A stretch of 21,037 nt of DNA from CAYXXZ01 sp050175615. Lineage in GTDB: Bacteria > Pseudomonadota > Gammaproteobacteria > Pseudomonadales > Porticoccaceae. The DNA lies in contig JBFXIU010000034.1 of assembly GCA_050175615.1 (NCBI GenBank), positions 1-21,037 of the forward strand. The letters are read 5' to 3'. Shown piece after piece: positions 1 through 9,021 of this stretch; within the stretch, counting starts at the first letter, position 1; each line of letters starts with the position of its first letter. Both the position numbers and the translations under genes were made by a program. The notes under the pieces were generated by a model. That model was not told the origin of the DNA and ran no database searches. It was given only the letters and a program-made list of their open reading frames with translations.

Positions 1-60
1 AAGTTCTTTTACCCTCAGCCGAAATGCCTGCCGTTGCTAGACATTGCCAGCCAGTGCCCG

Positions 61-1644
61 TCACTCCCACTCTATCGTGGCAGGTGGCTTGCTCGAAACA
101 TCGTAAATAACCCTTGATACTCCACTGATTTCATTAATAATTCGATTGGAAACCGTTTCCAGAAGCTCGTAGGGCAAATGCGCCCAGCGGGCGGTCATAA
201 AGTCGATGGTTTCCACGGCGCGCAGGGCGACAACCCATTCGTAACGGCGGGCATCCCCTACCACACCTACAGATTTTACCGGGAGAAAGACGGCGAAGGC
301 CTGGCTGGTTTTATGGTACCAGTCGGCGTTGTGCAATTCTTCGATAAAGATGGCGTCAGCTTCGCGAAGAATGTCGGCGTATTCTTTTTTCACTTCACCG
401 AGAATTCGCACACCAAGGCCGGGACCGGGAAACGGGTGGCGGTAGACCATATCGTAGGGTAATCCCAGTTCCACACCGATCTTGCGCACTTCGTCTTTGA
501 ACAGTTCTCGCAAGGGCTCGACAAGGGACATTTTCATGTCCTCGGGCAGGCCGCCAACATTGTGGTGGGATTTGATGACATGGGCTTTACCCGTTTTAGA
601 AGCGGCGGATTCAATCACGTCGGGATAGATGGTGCCCTGAGCCAACCAATTGACGTCTTTGAGTTTGGTGGCTTCAGCGTCGAAGATATCAATAAAGGTA
701 TTGCCGATGATTTTACGCTTGGCTTCAGGGTCGGCGACACCGGCAAGTTTGCCAAGGAACTGCTCCTCAGCGTCGACGCGAATCACTTTTACACCCATGT
801 TTTTTGCGAACATGTCCATGACTTGATCGCCTTCATTCTTGCGCAACAGGCCGTTATCGACGAACACACAGGTAAGCTGGTCGCCGATGGCTTTGTGGAG
901 CAGCGCCGCCACCACCGAGGAGTCGACGCCACCGGAGAGGCCGAGAAGCACTTTGTCGCTGCCAACCTGGTCGCGAACCCGGGCGATGGCGTCGTCGATA
1001 ATGTTCGCCGCAGTCCACAGCGGCTGGCAACCACAGAGCTGAAAGGCAAAGTGCTCGAAGATGCGCTTGCCCTGAAGGGTGTGAGTAACTTCGGGATGGA
1101 ACTGAATACCAAAAAAGGGCTTGTCGACCGCGTACATGCCAGCAATCGGACAACTGGGCGTAGAGGCCATAAGGGCAAAACCCGGGGGCATTGTGACGAC
1201 TTTGTCGCCGTGACTCATCCACACATCGAGCAAGGCCGCGCCATCATTGTGATCGACATGATCCTTGATGTCGCGCAATAGTTCGCTATCGCCGTGGAGT
1301 TTTACCTGGGCATAGCCAAACTCACTGGTATCAGACCCCTGGACGCTGCCGCCAAATTGTTCCGCCATGGTCTGCATACCGTAACAGATGCCGAGCACCG
1401 GCACCCCCAAAGCAAAAACAATGTCCGGCGCTCGAGGAGACCCTTCCCCCGCCGTAACAGATTCTGGGCCTCCGGAAAGAATGATACCCATGGGGGCAAA
1501 ATCCCGAATTTGCTCGTCAGAGACATCAAAGGCATAGATTTCGCAATAAACACCGATTTCTCTAACCCGGCGGGCAATCAGCTGTGTGTACTGGGAACCA
1601 AAGTCGAGAATCAGGATTTTCTGAGCGTGAATGTTTTGGGTCAT
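61..1644 (-). CDS. guaA: GMP synthase (glutamine-hydrolysing)
   Basis: Converts XMP to GMP using ATP and glutamine, the last step of de novo guanine nucleotide synthesis in the cytoplasm. At 527 residues it has the usual family length. The N-terminal class I glutamine amidotransferase domain shows the nucleophile Cys87 in LGICYGMQ and the partners His183 and Glu185 in FHPEV. The ATP pyrophosphatase domain has the PP-loop SGGVDSS at residues 237-243, and the C-terminal dimerisation domain ends in PPATIEWE, as is typical of GuaA. It lies 101 bp downstream of guaB on the same strand, the usual guaB-guaA order, so the two are probably co-transcribed. No strong Shine-Dalgarno precedes the start, but the start agrees with the family. 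Identification is secure. Confidence 0.98.
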   Translation of the reverse strand: MTQNIHAQKILILDFGSQYTQLIARRVREIGVYCEIYAFDVSDEQIRDFAPMGIILSGGPESVTAGEGSPRAPDIVFALGVPVLGICYGMQTMAEQFGGSVQGSDTSEFGYAQVKLHGDSELLRDIKDHVDHNDGAALLDVWMSHGDKVVTMPPGFALMASTPSCPIAGMYAVDKPFFGIQFHPEVTHTLQGKRIFEHFAFQLCGCQPLWTAANIIDDAIARVRDQVGSDKVLLGLSGGVDSSVVAALLHKAIGDQLTCVFVDNGLLRKNEGDQVMDMFAKNMGVKVIRVDAEEQFLGKLAGVADPEAKRKIIGNTFIDIFDAEATKLKDVNWLAQGTIYPDVIESAASKTGKAHVIKSHHNVGGLPEDMKMSLVEPLRELFKDEVRKIGVELGLPYDMVYRHPFPGPGLGVRILGEVKKEYADILREADAIFIEELHNADWYHKTSQAFAVFLPVKSVGVVGDARRYEWVVALRAVETIDFMTARWAHLPYELLETVSNRIINEISGVSRVIYDVSSKPPATIEWE

Positions 1645-1745
1645 GGGGGCATTTCTTCGCTAAAAGCCGGTAAAATTTCGCGGAAAATATACCACGAAAC
1701 CATATATATCAGTATGTTATAAAGATAACTTAAGACTATTGATTG

Positions 1746-3218
1746 TTATCTGCCAACAGGATAATTGGGAGCTTCCTTGGTAATGGATACGTCGTGAACA
1801 TGACTCTCCCCCATACCGGCGGAGGTTACTCGCACAAAGCTGGGCTTGGTGCGCATGGTTTCGATATCGATACTGCCGGTGTACCCCATCGCGGAGCGAA
1901 CACCACCCATCATCTGGTGAATAATGTTGGAAATCGGCCCCTTGTAGGGCACTCTGCCTTCAATTCCTTCCGGCACCAGCTTTTCTACACCGGCGCTGGA
2001 ATCCTGGAAATAGCGATCGCTGGAGCCCTGCGTCCTCGACATGGCGCCGAGCGACCCCATGCCGCGATAGGCTTTGTAGGTTCTGCCCTGGTAAAGCTCT
2101 ATCTCTCCAGGCGCCTCTTCGGTGCCGGCAAACATGGATCCCATCATCACTGAATGAGCACCGGCAACGATGGCTTTGGCAATATCTCCGGAGTAGCGAA
2201 TACCGCCGTCGGCGATCACGGGAATATCAGTACCTTTCAGCGCAGCAACTGTTTCGGCAATGGCTGAAATTTGTGGCACACCAACGCCGGTAACTATGCG
2301 GGTGGTGCAAATAGATCCGGGGCCAATCCCCACCTTGACCCCGTCAGCACCGGCTTCAGCCAGCGCCAGGGCGGCATCGCCGCTGGCAATATTGCCGCCT
2401 ATTACCTGTATGTGAGGATAGGCCTGCTTGATGCGACGCACCCGCTCTATGACATTGCGGGAATGCCCGTGGGCGGTGTCCACCACCAGCACATCGACAC
2501 CGGCATTGACCAGAGCTTCAACCCGGTCATCGGTATCAGGACTGGTACCTACCGATGCGCCAACCCGCAGCCGCCCCTGATCATCCTTGCAGGCACTCGG
2601 ATATTTTTCGGCCTTGTCGATATCCTTGACGGTAATCAGGCCGCGCAGATCAAAGTTTTCATTGACCACCAATACCTTTTCGATACGGTATTTATGCAAC
2701 AGAGCTTTAACCTGCTGCGACTCTGCCCCCTCTTCCACGGTGACCAGACGCTCTTTTGGCGTCATCACCTGGGACATGGTGGTGCTCATATCGGTGACAA
2801 AACGGACATCACGGCGGGTGACAATGCCCACCAGCTCACCGTTTCTGAGCACAGGAACACCGGAAATATTGTTGATGCGAGTCAGCGCCAGCAACTCACC
2901 GACTGTCGCTTCATAATCGATACAAATAGGATCTTTGACAACACCACTCTCGTATTTTTTGACCGCGCGCACCTCAAGAGCCTGGGACTCGACGGTCATA
3001 CTCTTGTGAATAATGCCTACCCCCCCTTCCTGAGCCAGGGCAATGGCGAGGCGGGACTCGGTAACAGTATCCATGGCGGCAGACATCAGAGGAATGTTCA
3101 TTTCGATATCGCGGGTGAGGCGGGTTTTTAGACTGACGTCTTTGGCAACCACCTCCGAGTAGCCAGGCACCAGTAATACATCGTCGAACGTCAGGGCTTC
3201 ATAGGCAATACGTGTCAT
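1746..3218 (-). CDS. guaB: Inosine-5'-monophosphate dehydrogenase
   Basis: Oxidises IMP to XMP with NAD+, the committed step to GMP. The chosen start gives 490 residues, close to E. coli GuaB, and begins MTRIAYEALTFDDVLLVPGY. A frame-consistent ATG 39 bases upstream (3257) is rejected because it sits inside the promoter -10 box. The catalytic loop GPGSICTTR places the nucleophile at about Cys304. Two CBS domains occupy roughly residues 77-200, inserted in the TIM barrel (VVDTAHGHS, GGNIASGDA). A good promoter lies 38-66 bp upstream, and guaA follows. xseA is divergent on the other side, the same arrangement as in E. coli. Confidence 0.97.
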   Translation of the reverse strand: MTRIAYEALTFDDVLLVPGYSEVVAKDVSLKTRLTRDIEMNIPLMSAAMDTVTESRLAIALAQEGGVGIIHKSMTVESQALEVRAVKKYESGVVKDPICIDYEATVGELLALTRINNISGVPVLRNGELVGIVTRRDVRFVTDMSTTMSQVMTPKERLVTVEEGAESQQVKALLHKYRIEKVLVVNENFDLRGLITVKDIDKAEKYPSACKDDQGRLRVGASVGTSPDTDDRVEALVNAGVDVLVVDTAHGHSRNVIERVRRIKQAYPHIQVIGGNIASGDAALALAEAGADGVKVGIGPGSICTTRIVTGVGVPQISAIAETVAALKGTDIPVIADGGIRYSGDIAKAIVAGAHSVMMGSMFAGTEEAPGEIELYQGRTYKAYRGMGSLGAMSRTQGSSDRYFQDSSAGVEKLVPEGIEGRVPYKGPISNIIHQMMGGVRSAMGYTGSIDIETMRTKPSFVRVTSAGMGESHVHDVSITKEAPNYPVGR

Positions 3219-3255
3219 AAATACACTAATTCCGGGAGGTGTTAATGAACCGGGC

Positions 3256-3284
3256 ATTATAAAGGCCGGACTAACTCAGGTAAA
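3256..3284 (-). promoter_or_regulatory. Sigma-70 type promoter for guaB
   Basis: Reading leftward, a -35 element TTTACC (3279-3284; four of six consensus bases) is followed after 17 bp by a perfect -10 TATAAT (3256-3261). The predicted transcript starts near 3249, leaving a leader of about 30 nt before the guaB ATG at 3218. The -10 box contains the upstream in-frame ATG, which rules that ATG out as the start. It lies in the divergent guaB/xseA intergenic region. Confidence 0.7.
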
Positions 3285-3352
3285 CACGCGATAACCAAAA
3301 CGGGGAACAGGAAATCCTATACTTGGCATCACCAGAACCCTACAATTCCGCC

Positions 3353-4702
3353 ATGACAACATTATTGCCCGAAAGGCAGATCCTCAGCATTTCCCAGCTT
3401 AACCGCCGTGCCCGGCTGTTACTGGAAACTCATCTACCACTATTGTGGATTCGCGGCGAGGTTTCCAATTTCGCTCGCCCGGGTTCCGGCCACTGGTATC
3501 TGACCTTAAAAGACAGCGATGCCCAGATTCGCTGCGCCATGTTTCGCAATCGCAATCAGCTGGTGAGAATGGCTCCGAAAGACGGCGATCAGGTATTGGT
3601 GAGAGGGCGGGTTGGCCTCTATGAAGCCCGTGGTGATTACCAACTGATCATCGAGCACATGGAGGCGGACGGCGCTGGCTTATTGCAGCAGCAATTTGAA
3701 GCGCTCAAGCTAAAACTCCAGCAGGAAGGCCTCTTTGATGAGGCCGGAAAACGGACACTGCCTCCGTACCCCAGCCGCATCGGCATTATCACCTCACCGA
3801 CGGGCGCCGCCCTGCGGGACATTCTTCATGTGACATCGCGGCGCTGCCCCTGGGTTGAAATCAATATTTATCCCACTGCTGTTCAAGGCAAAGAAGCCAG
3901 CGGCGAAATCGTCAAGGCCATTACCCTGGCCAACGCCCACGATCAGTGCGACCTGCTAATCCTCGCTCGAGGAGGCGGCTCTATTGAAGACCTGTGGGCT
4001 TTTAATGAAGAAGCGGTGGCCAGAGCCATCCACAACAGCCATATTCCCATTCTCAGTGCGGTCGGCCACGAAACTGATTTCACCATCGCCGACTTTGTTG
4101 CCGACATCCGCGCCCCCACGCCCTCTGCAGCAGCGGAAATCGCCACGCCGGATCGCCAAGCGATCGCCGAGCTGGTGGCCAGATATAGCCTCACTCTGAA
4201 ACGTCGCATTGCTCATCTCATCAGTCAGCAGCGGCAAAATTTGCGCAATCTCAGCAAACGGCTGCGCAGCCCAGGCGACAAGCTTCGGGAGCAAAACCAG
4301 CATCTGGATCACCTGGAGATCCGCTTGCTCCACAGCTGGAACCGCCTGCTCAATACACGAATCCATCGTTTTGAGCAACTGCGCAGACGCTTGGCCGGCG
4401 CTGATCCCCACAGGCAACTTCAAATCCTTGAAAACAAAAACAGGGATTTAGGGTTTCGCCTGCAGCGCGCCCTGAGCTCCCACTTGGCCAGCCAACGCCA
4501 GCAATTGCAGGGGCTTGCCGCCACACTGAATGCCGTCAGCCCCCTCAACACTCTCGAACGGGGCTACGCCATTGCCCGTGATGGCAACGGCTGTGTTGTT
4601 CGCTCCGTCGACCAGATCGCCAGAGGAGACGCCATCGACATCCTTCTCAGGGATGGCGCCATTGGTTGTGTGATTGAATCTGTCAGCAAAAGCAGCAGTT
4701 AG
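3353..4702 (+). CDS. xseA: Exodeoxyribonuclease VII large subunit
   Basis: Catalytic large subunit of exonuclease VII, which degrades single-stranded DNA with the small subunit XseB (not in this window). The N-terminal OB-fold is seen in ISQLNRRARLLLE, WIRGEVSNF and SGHWYFTLKD-like SGHWYLTLKD. The catalytic core shows GIITSPTGAALRDILHV, ILARGGGSIEDLW, AVGHETDFTIADFVAD and RAPTPSAAAE, all family hallmarks. A long basic coiled-coil region follows (about residues 260-400), then the C-terminal motif SPLNTLERGYAI. The ATG at 3353 gives 449 residues and matches the E. coli N-terminus in length. A TTG at 3323, preceded by AGGA at 3309-3312, is an alternative adding 10 residues. It is divergent from guaB. 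Confidence 0.96.
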   Translation: MTTLLPERQILSISQLNRRARLLLETHLPLLWIRGEVSNFARPGSGHWYLTLKDSDAQIRCAMFRNRNQLVRMAPKDGDQVLVRGRVGLYEARGDYQLIIEHMEADGAGLLQQQFEALKLKLQQEGLFDEAGKRTLPPYPSRIGIITSPTGAALRDILHVTSRRCPWVEINIYPTAVQGKEASGEIVKAITLANAHDQCDLLILARGGGSIEDLWAFNEEAVARAIHNSHIPILSAVGHETDFTIADFVADIRAPTPSAAAEIATPDRQAIAELVARYSLTLKRRIAHLISQQRQNLRNLSKRLRSPGDKLREQNQHLDHLEIRLLHSWNRLLNTRIHRFEQLRRRLAGADPHRQLQILENKNRDLGFRLQRALSSHLASQRQQLQGLAATLNAVSPLNTLERGYAIARDGNGCVVRSVDQIARGDAIDILLRDGAIGCVIESVSKSSS

Positions 4703-4831
4703 CGGCTGTTCAACGATATCGCAGGAGGGAGACCCGTTGCGCCCCGCTGGATTGGCACCACCGGCGAGGTGGATTCTTATCGAGAAATCCCCCGCCTGCA
4801 GGCCATGGCCAAAAAGACAAAAACCAGCTTT

Positions 4832-5548
4832 CTAGAAACTGTAATTCAAGCCCACACTGGTCAGTGTGTCTGTGTTTTTTGTGTCATTGGGAACATCCGT
4901 ATTATGTTTCACTGTGTAGGCGACTTTTAAGGCCAAGCTGGCATTAATTTTTACCTTGACTCCCACCACGGATTCGACATAGGTATTGTCCTGACCGGAT
5001 TCAACATTGACATCACTTTCAAATCGGGTGGTTTCAGTGATGGTGCGGTAATACCTGGCTGCGCCGATGAGGATGGCCTCATCAAAGGTTTCCCCAGTGT
5101 CCATCACTTCACTTTTCCGGTAACCCAGGCCCCCCTCAATATCAAACTGGGCGACATCTGTCTTAATGACGTGCATACCCAAACCACCGGTCAGTGATGC
5201 CTGATACTCATAACCACTAAAACGGTTATCCTCGTAACGGAAAGCGCCGAAACCATAGTAGGTATCGGAAATAGCGTAGTCACTTTTGCCGCGAAGGGTA
5301 TAGGATTCGGCGCTGCGGGCATCATTTTCCGAGGTATTAATAGCCTCAATCTGGCCGCTGTGAGTCCAGCGTGCGCGCTCGTACACCAGCTTGAGTTTGG
5401 CCAGCAAAGCCTCGGAAGAGCTGTTGCCAGAGGCCTTGTTGTAGCCGAGATCACCTTCGCCATGCCAGGCTTTTCCGCTCTCACTCGATGCCTGAACCGC
5501 GGCCGCCGGGATTAGCGCAACCAGCCCCGCCATTATCAATTTTTTCAT
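4832..5548 (-). CDS. DUF481 (YdiY-like) outer membrane protein
   Basis: Predicted outer-membrane beta-barrel of the DUF481 family, whose members are often described as salt-induced outer membrane proteins; its molecular role is unknown. The start at 5548 gives 238 residues and begins with a signal peptide, MKKLIMAGLVALIPAAAVQA, with a likely cleavage after AVQA. GGAG about 8 nt upstream supports this start over one 33 bases earlier. The mature part consists of short alternating beta-strands (GEGDLGYNKASGN, YGFGAFRYEDNRF, GGLGMHVIKT), and the protein ends in Phe (GLNYSF), the usual C-terminal signal for barrel assembly. It converges on xseA and is followed on its strand by nothing before guaB. 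Confidence 0.85.
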   Translation of the reverse strand: MKKLIMAGLVALIPAAAVQASSESGKAWHGEGDLGYNKASGNSSSEALLAKLKLVYERARWTHSGQIEAINTSENDARSAESYTLRGKSDYAISDTYYGFGAFRYEDNRFSGYEYQASLTGGLGMHVIKTDVAQFDIEGGLGYRKSEVMDTGETFDEAILIGAARYYRTITETTRFESDVNVESGQDNTYVESVVGVKVKINASLALKVAYTVKHNTDVPNDTKNTDTLTSVGLNYSF

Positions 5549-5728
5549 GTTACTGTCTCCATGCTTGTTCATTTCAATCAATCATCCATGCCCATTGAAA
5601 ATGAGTTTTGAATGGCCACAACAATAATCAGGCTGGCTTCTGTGTTTAACGCCAGCATTGGTTTTCGGCCAATAACAAGCCGTCCGTGGCCTGCACGTGA
5701 TTTAAAAACAGAGGGTCTTAAGTGCGAG

Positions 5729-7129
5729 TTACTTTTTGCCCTTGGCGTGCTTCATGAGTCGCCTGCGTTTGGCTATTTGCCGTGGCGTCAGGGTATTTTT
5801 ACGCCCGGCGTAAGGGTTGTCGCTGGATTTGTATTCAATGCGGATTGGCGTACCCTGAAGATCGAGGGCTTTGCGAAAGGTTTTTTCCAGGTAACGTGTA
5901 AAGTGATCGGGAACGGCATCGGTTTGAGTGCCGTGAATAATGATCAGCGGCGGATTTCTACCTCCCGCGTGAGCATAACGCAACTTGATTCGCCGCCCCT
6001 TCACCATCGGTGGCGGGTGGTCGGCAATGGCGTCTTCGAGTATACGGGTGAGAACATTGGTGGAGAGTTTATCCGTTGCCGAAGCATAAGCCTTGTGCAC
6101 AGATTTATAAAGATCGCCGACGCCAGTACCGTGAAGCGCTGAAATAAAGTGAATATCGGCAAAGCGAACAAACTCAAGGCGGCGCTGGAGCTGGGTTTTG
6201 ATGGTATTTTTTTGATCCAAATCCAGGCCATCCCACTTATTGATGGCAACAACCAGGGCGCGCCCGGCTTCGATAGCGTAGCCCATCAGGTGGAGATCCT
6301 GGTCGACAATGCCTTCACTGCCATCCATGAGCAAAATCACCACATTGGCGTCATCGATAGCCTGAAGGGTTTTGACAATAGAAAACTTTTCAACCGTAAG
6401 GGAAATGTTTTTGCGTTTGCGCACCCCGGCGGTATCGATCAATGTGTATTTTTTGCCATTGCGCTCGTAATCAATATAAATACTGTCTCTGGTGGTGCCG
6501 GGCTGGTCGTAAACCACCACTCTCTGTTCACCCAACATGCGGTTCACCAGCGTCGACTTGCCCACATTGGGGCGACCGACAATGGCAATCTTGATGCCTC
6601 TCTCTTCCTCCTCATCAGGGCTGGATTGCTCAGGTTCTGGTGGGAACAGGGCGAGTACGTTTTCCATCAGGTTGGAAACCCCACGACCGTGGGTCGCCGT
6701 CGTCGGGTAAATATTTTCAAAACCCATGCGGTAAAAATCCGCCAACGCCACATTGGGGTCGAGGCCATCAATTTTATTGGCCACCAGAAAACAGGTTTTT
6801 CCCGTTTCCCGCAGATGCTTGGCAATGGCTTCATCGGTGGCGGTGAGGCCGTCGCGACAGTCCACCAAAAATAACACAATGGACGCCTCCTCCATGGCCT
6901 GCAGGGATTGGGTCGCCATTGCGCTGTCAATGCCCTCCTCTTCTCCGGTGATACCGCCGGTATCCACCACCATAAAGCGCCGATCCTGCCAGACGCCTTC
7001 GCCGTATTTGCGGTCGCGGGTCAGCCCCGCGTAATTAGCCACCAGGGCATCGCGGGATCGAGTGAGGCGGTTAAACAGTGTAGATTTGCCAACATTGGGT
7101 CGGCCTACAAGGGCAATAACGGGGAGCAT
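5729..7129 (-). CDS. der: Ribosome assembly GTPase Der (EngA)
   Basis: Essential tandem-domain GTPase that acts in assembly of the 50S ribosomal subunit. The first G domain has GRPNVGKS at residues 9-16, DTGG at 56-59 and NKID at 118-121. The second has GRPNVGKS at 185-192, DTAG at 232-235 and NKWD at 297-300. The KH-like C-terminal domain (about 350-466) ends in a basic tail. At 466 residues it is slightly shorter than E. coli Der (490). In many gammaproteobacteria der follows bamB; here it is preceded by 220 bp of intergenic DNA and an unrelated EthD-domain gene, so the usual neighbour is missing. A weak promoter candidate lies just upstream. Confidence 0.97.
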   Translation of the reverse strand: MLPVIALVGRPNVGKSTLFNRLTRSRDALVANYAGLTRDRKYGEGVWQDRRFMVVDTGGITGEEEGIDSAMATQSLQAMEEASIVLFLVDCRDGLTATDEAIAKHLRETGKTCFLVANKIDGLDPNVALADFYRMGFENIYPTTATHGRGVSNLMENVLALFPPEPEQSSPDEEEERGIKIAIVGRPNVGKSTLVNRMLGEQRVVVYDQPGTTRDSIYIDYERNGKKYTLIDTAGVRKRKNISLTVEKFSIVKTLQAIDDANVVILLMDGSEGIVDQDLHLMGYAIEAGRALVVAINKWDGLDLDQKNTIKTQLQRRLEFVRFADIHFISALHGTGVGDLYKSVHKAYASATDKLSTNVLTRILEDAIADHPPPMVKGRRIKLRYAHAGGRNPPLIIIHGTQTDAVPDHFTRYLEKTFRKALDLQGTPIRIEYKSSDNPYAGRKNTLTPRQIAKRRRLMKHAKGKK

Positions 7130-7160
7130 GAACGGAAAGCATCCAAAAATTTAGCCGCCA

Positions 7161-7188
7161 ATTTTACAGCATAAGCCCAGGGAGCCAA
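7161..7188 (-). promoter_or_regulatory. Candidate sigma-70 promoter for der
   Basis: Reading leftward, TTGGCT (7183-7188; four of six -35 bases) and TAAAAT (7161-7166; five of six -10 bases) are separated by 16 bp. The start of transcription would be near 7154, about 25 nt before the der ATG at 7129. This fits der no longer being downstream of bamB and needing its own promoter. The prediction rests on motif match only. Confidence 0.4.
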
Positions 7189-7349
7189 AGGATTTCACAA
7201 CGAATAACCGGGCTGAGCCGCAATTAAACGATACCAGCCCAGGGTTACAGGGCTTTCCCGCTGGTATTCGCCGCTGCCTCAGGTTTTACGGCATGCAACG
7301 CTGAAATACCAATCCCGCCGAAAACGGAACAACCAAAAGCCTGTTCAGA

Positions 7350-8060
7350 CTAATCAAAATGACTGGCGTCATACTGCAGGGATGAATGGGTTACAACAGT
7401 CACCATGCTGGCTGGATCAATTAGACAGGAGTCTGCACTATCGGTTATCACTGCCAGCCATTGCCGGTAGCCCTCCAGGGCTGCAGCCGGAGTGTCAAAA
7501 GATATTTCGACAACGGCATCAAAATCAGACCCGGGCATCACTGGGCGAGTGGCTGTGGGCTTTAAGGGACGAGAACTGGTTAGCTCCCTTATTCCAGCTG
7601 ACTTGCCTGATACTTCCAGAAACCTTTCAAGCTGGCGATTCCATTGGGCGAAAAACTGCTCTTCACCAACGGAATGAGCGCAATGGATAAAACTGAATAC
7701 TTTGATTTCAGCAAAGCGCTCCCGGTAAAGCTGATGAGACTCACACACCAGGGAAATCAGATCCCGCCGCGAAAAAAATTCATCCGCATCCAGAGCAATG
7801 TCGCGAAGCGAGGGAGCACTCAGACAACGACTGCAATCTTCGAGATTGGCAAATACCAACTCTCCGACCCCATCATAGTCTGCCTGAGAAGGGTGGAAGG
7901 CAGGCATATTGACAACAGCATTATTGTGGAGATAGCGGTTAACGGGATTCCAAAAGTCGTCATGTTCCATGGCGAAGGCGCCATGCTTGCGCCAGCGGCG
8001 AACAAAGCGCTCGCGCGAAATACCCTCTTTGGCTTTTTCTGCGTAGATAATTTTAATCAT
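7350..8060 (-). CDS. Tandem EthD-domain (dimeric alpha-beta barrel) protein
   Basis: 236 residues made of two EthD-like ferredoxin-fold halves. The first half starts MIKIIYAEKAKEGISRERFVRRWRKHG, with the typical 'strand, then helix ending in W..HG' pattern. The second starts near residue 117 (FAEIKVFSFIHCAHSVGEEQFFAQWNRQ) and repeats it. EthD proteins are small dimeric alpha-beta-barrel proteins found beside oxidative degradation genes; their biochemical role is mostly undefined. A tandem copy could fold as one pseudo-dimer. It lies 180 bp downstream of the LuxR/HapR-type regulator on the same strand, with an operator-like dyad (8087-8112) between them. No enzyme or substrate can be assigned. 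Confidence 0.75.
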   Translation of the reverse strand: MIKIIYAEKAKEGISRERFVRRWRKHGAFAMEHDDFWNPVNRYLHNNAVVNMPAFHPSQADYDGVGELVFANLEDCSRCLSAPSLRDIALDADEFFSRRDLISLVCESHQLYRERFAEIKVFSFIHCAHSVGEEQFFAQWNRQLERFLEVSGKSAGIRELTSSRPLKPTATRPVMPGSDFDAVVEISFDTPAAALEGYRQWLAVITDSADSCLIDPASMVTVVTHSSLQYDASHFD

Positions 8061-8086
8061 GGTCTCTAGTCACACTCAGCACATTT

Positions 8087-8112
8087 CAGTTGCCAGGCCA
8101 TGGTGGGAACTG
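8087..8112. repeat. Operator-like inverted repeat upstream of the EthD gene
   Basis: CAGTTGCCA (8087-8095) and TGGGAACTG (8104-8112) pair at eight of nine positions across an 8-base spacer that contains the palindrome CCATGG. It lies 27 bp upstream of the EthD gene's ATG, where either a repressor site or a 5' leader hairpin would act. The motif does not resemble the boxes at 11445-11510. The function is inferred from position only. Confidence 0.35.
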
Positions 8113-8240
8113 ACAACGGCGAGCAACCAGCATAACGGCAAAGCCGATTTAAAGGGTATTGGAGAACCTTATAGCCAGCTTTAAGCGCCACAGAGTGAGA
8201 GATAAAGAACCAACTGCCATCAACAAACAGCGCTCAACAC

Positions 8241-8939
8241 TCAAGAGGAATATCTGCTATTGCTGAGATAGCCATGGGTCAATGAATGGATGGTATGACC
8301 AATAGCCTCTTTCGAACTCCCGGAAAACCCCATCTGCACAATCATGTGAGCAACACCAATAATCACTCGAGTGGCATCGTCTACGCCCAGATTTTCTGGT
8401 ATCGAAGACTCCTTCTTGCCCCGCTCAAGAACGCTGCGAACCCCTTTGATGGCGTGATTGTAGAAAACCAGGTATTTATCCCACAGGCCATCTCTGACCG
8501 ATACGCTCCATTCAAACCAGACACGAATATGGTCTGGACAGGTATCAATGGAGTGGCTAAAAGACAGTAGCATAGTCTCAATGGATTCTGGGGCTGAACA
8601 GGAGTCACTGAATCTCGGCGCGACGATATCTTCGAGCAGAAAGCGCTTCACTTCCTCAAGCACCGCCTCGGTGAGATCTTCTCTTGTGGGAAAATAATGG
8701 AACGTTGTAGGTACAGAGACACCGGCCTCCTCTGCCAAATCCGTATGCCCGGCTTTACCTATGCCCTTGTCGGCATAAACCTTGAGGGCACAGGCCAACA
8801 GCTGTTCGCGACGACTATCCGGAGACATGCGCCTGGCTCGGACACGGTTTTTCGGCGAAGCCTGCTTGGCGGATTTTTTGGCCTTGGCTGTCTTTTTCAC
8901 CGCAATTTTAGGATCGGCAGACCGACTTTTTTTCTCCAT
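8241..8939 (-). CDS. TetR-family regulator of the LuxR/HapR/SmcR type
   Basis: 232-residue DNA-binding regulator. Residues about 38-100 align closely, from memory, with Vibrio LuxR/HapR/SmcR: MSPDSRREQLL, then DKGIGKAGHTDLAEEAGVSV and PTTFHYFPTREDL against Vibrio RGIGRGGHADIAEIAQVSV and ATVFNYFPTREDL. In the ligand domain, VWFEWSVSVRDGLW (140-153) matches Vibrio VWFEWSASTRDEVW. The RARRMSP arm before the helix-turn-helix matches the RTRLSP arm that contacts the minor groove in LuxR. An unusual Lys/Ala-rich N-terminal extension of about 30 residues precedes it. There is no strong Shine-Dalgarno, so the start is uncertain. A likely target array lies at 11445-11510. The TetR fold is certain; the LuxR/HapR subgroup is strongly supported but not tested by phylogeny. 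Confidence 0.85.
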   Translation of the reverse strand: MEKKSRSADPKIAVKKTAKAKKSAKQASPKNRVRARRMSPDSRREQLLACALKVYADKGIGKAGHTDLAEEAGVSVPTTFHYFPTREDLTEAVLEEVKRFLLEDIVAPRFSDSCSAPESIETMLLSFSHSIDTCPDHIRVWFEWSVSVRDGLWDKYLVFYNHAIKGVRSVLERGKKESSIPENLGVDDATRVIIGVAHMIVQMGFSGSSKEAIGHTIHSLTHGYLSNSRYSS

Positions 8940-9021
8940 AAAGGCAACTCGTTAGTGCAACTTCCAGCAAAAAACCAGCCAATCTTAGCACAGGGAGCGC
9001 ACTTCAACATCAGGCACTGAA

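Noticed and set aside
1724..1750. Inverted repeat GATAAC/GTTATC between guaB and guaA
   Set aside because: Six-base AT-rich arms overlapping the guaB stop codon, without a GC stem or T-tract, give no support for a terminator.
2271..3131. 286-codon frame on the plus strand
   Set aside because: It lies wholly opposite guaB and has no domain or ribosome-binding site.
4703..4831. Strong ribosome-binding site AGGAGG (4723-4728) followed by TTG at 4737
   Set aside because: The frame is only 32 codons, overlaps the end of the convergent DUF481 gene, and resembles no known protein. Nothing else was seen in this gap.
4830..4839. Palindrome TTTCTAGAAA at the convergent end of xseA and the DUF481 gene
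   Set aside because: It is too short for a terminator and includes the DUF481 stop codon; likely chance.
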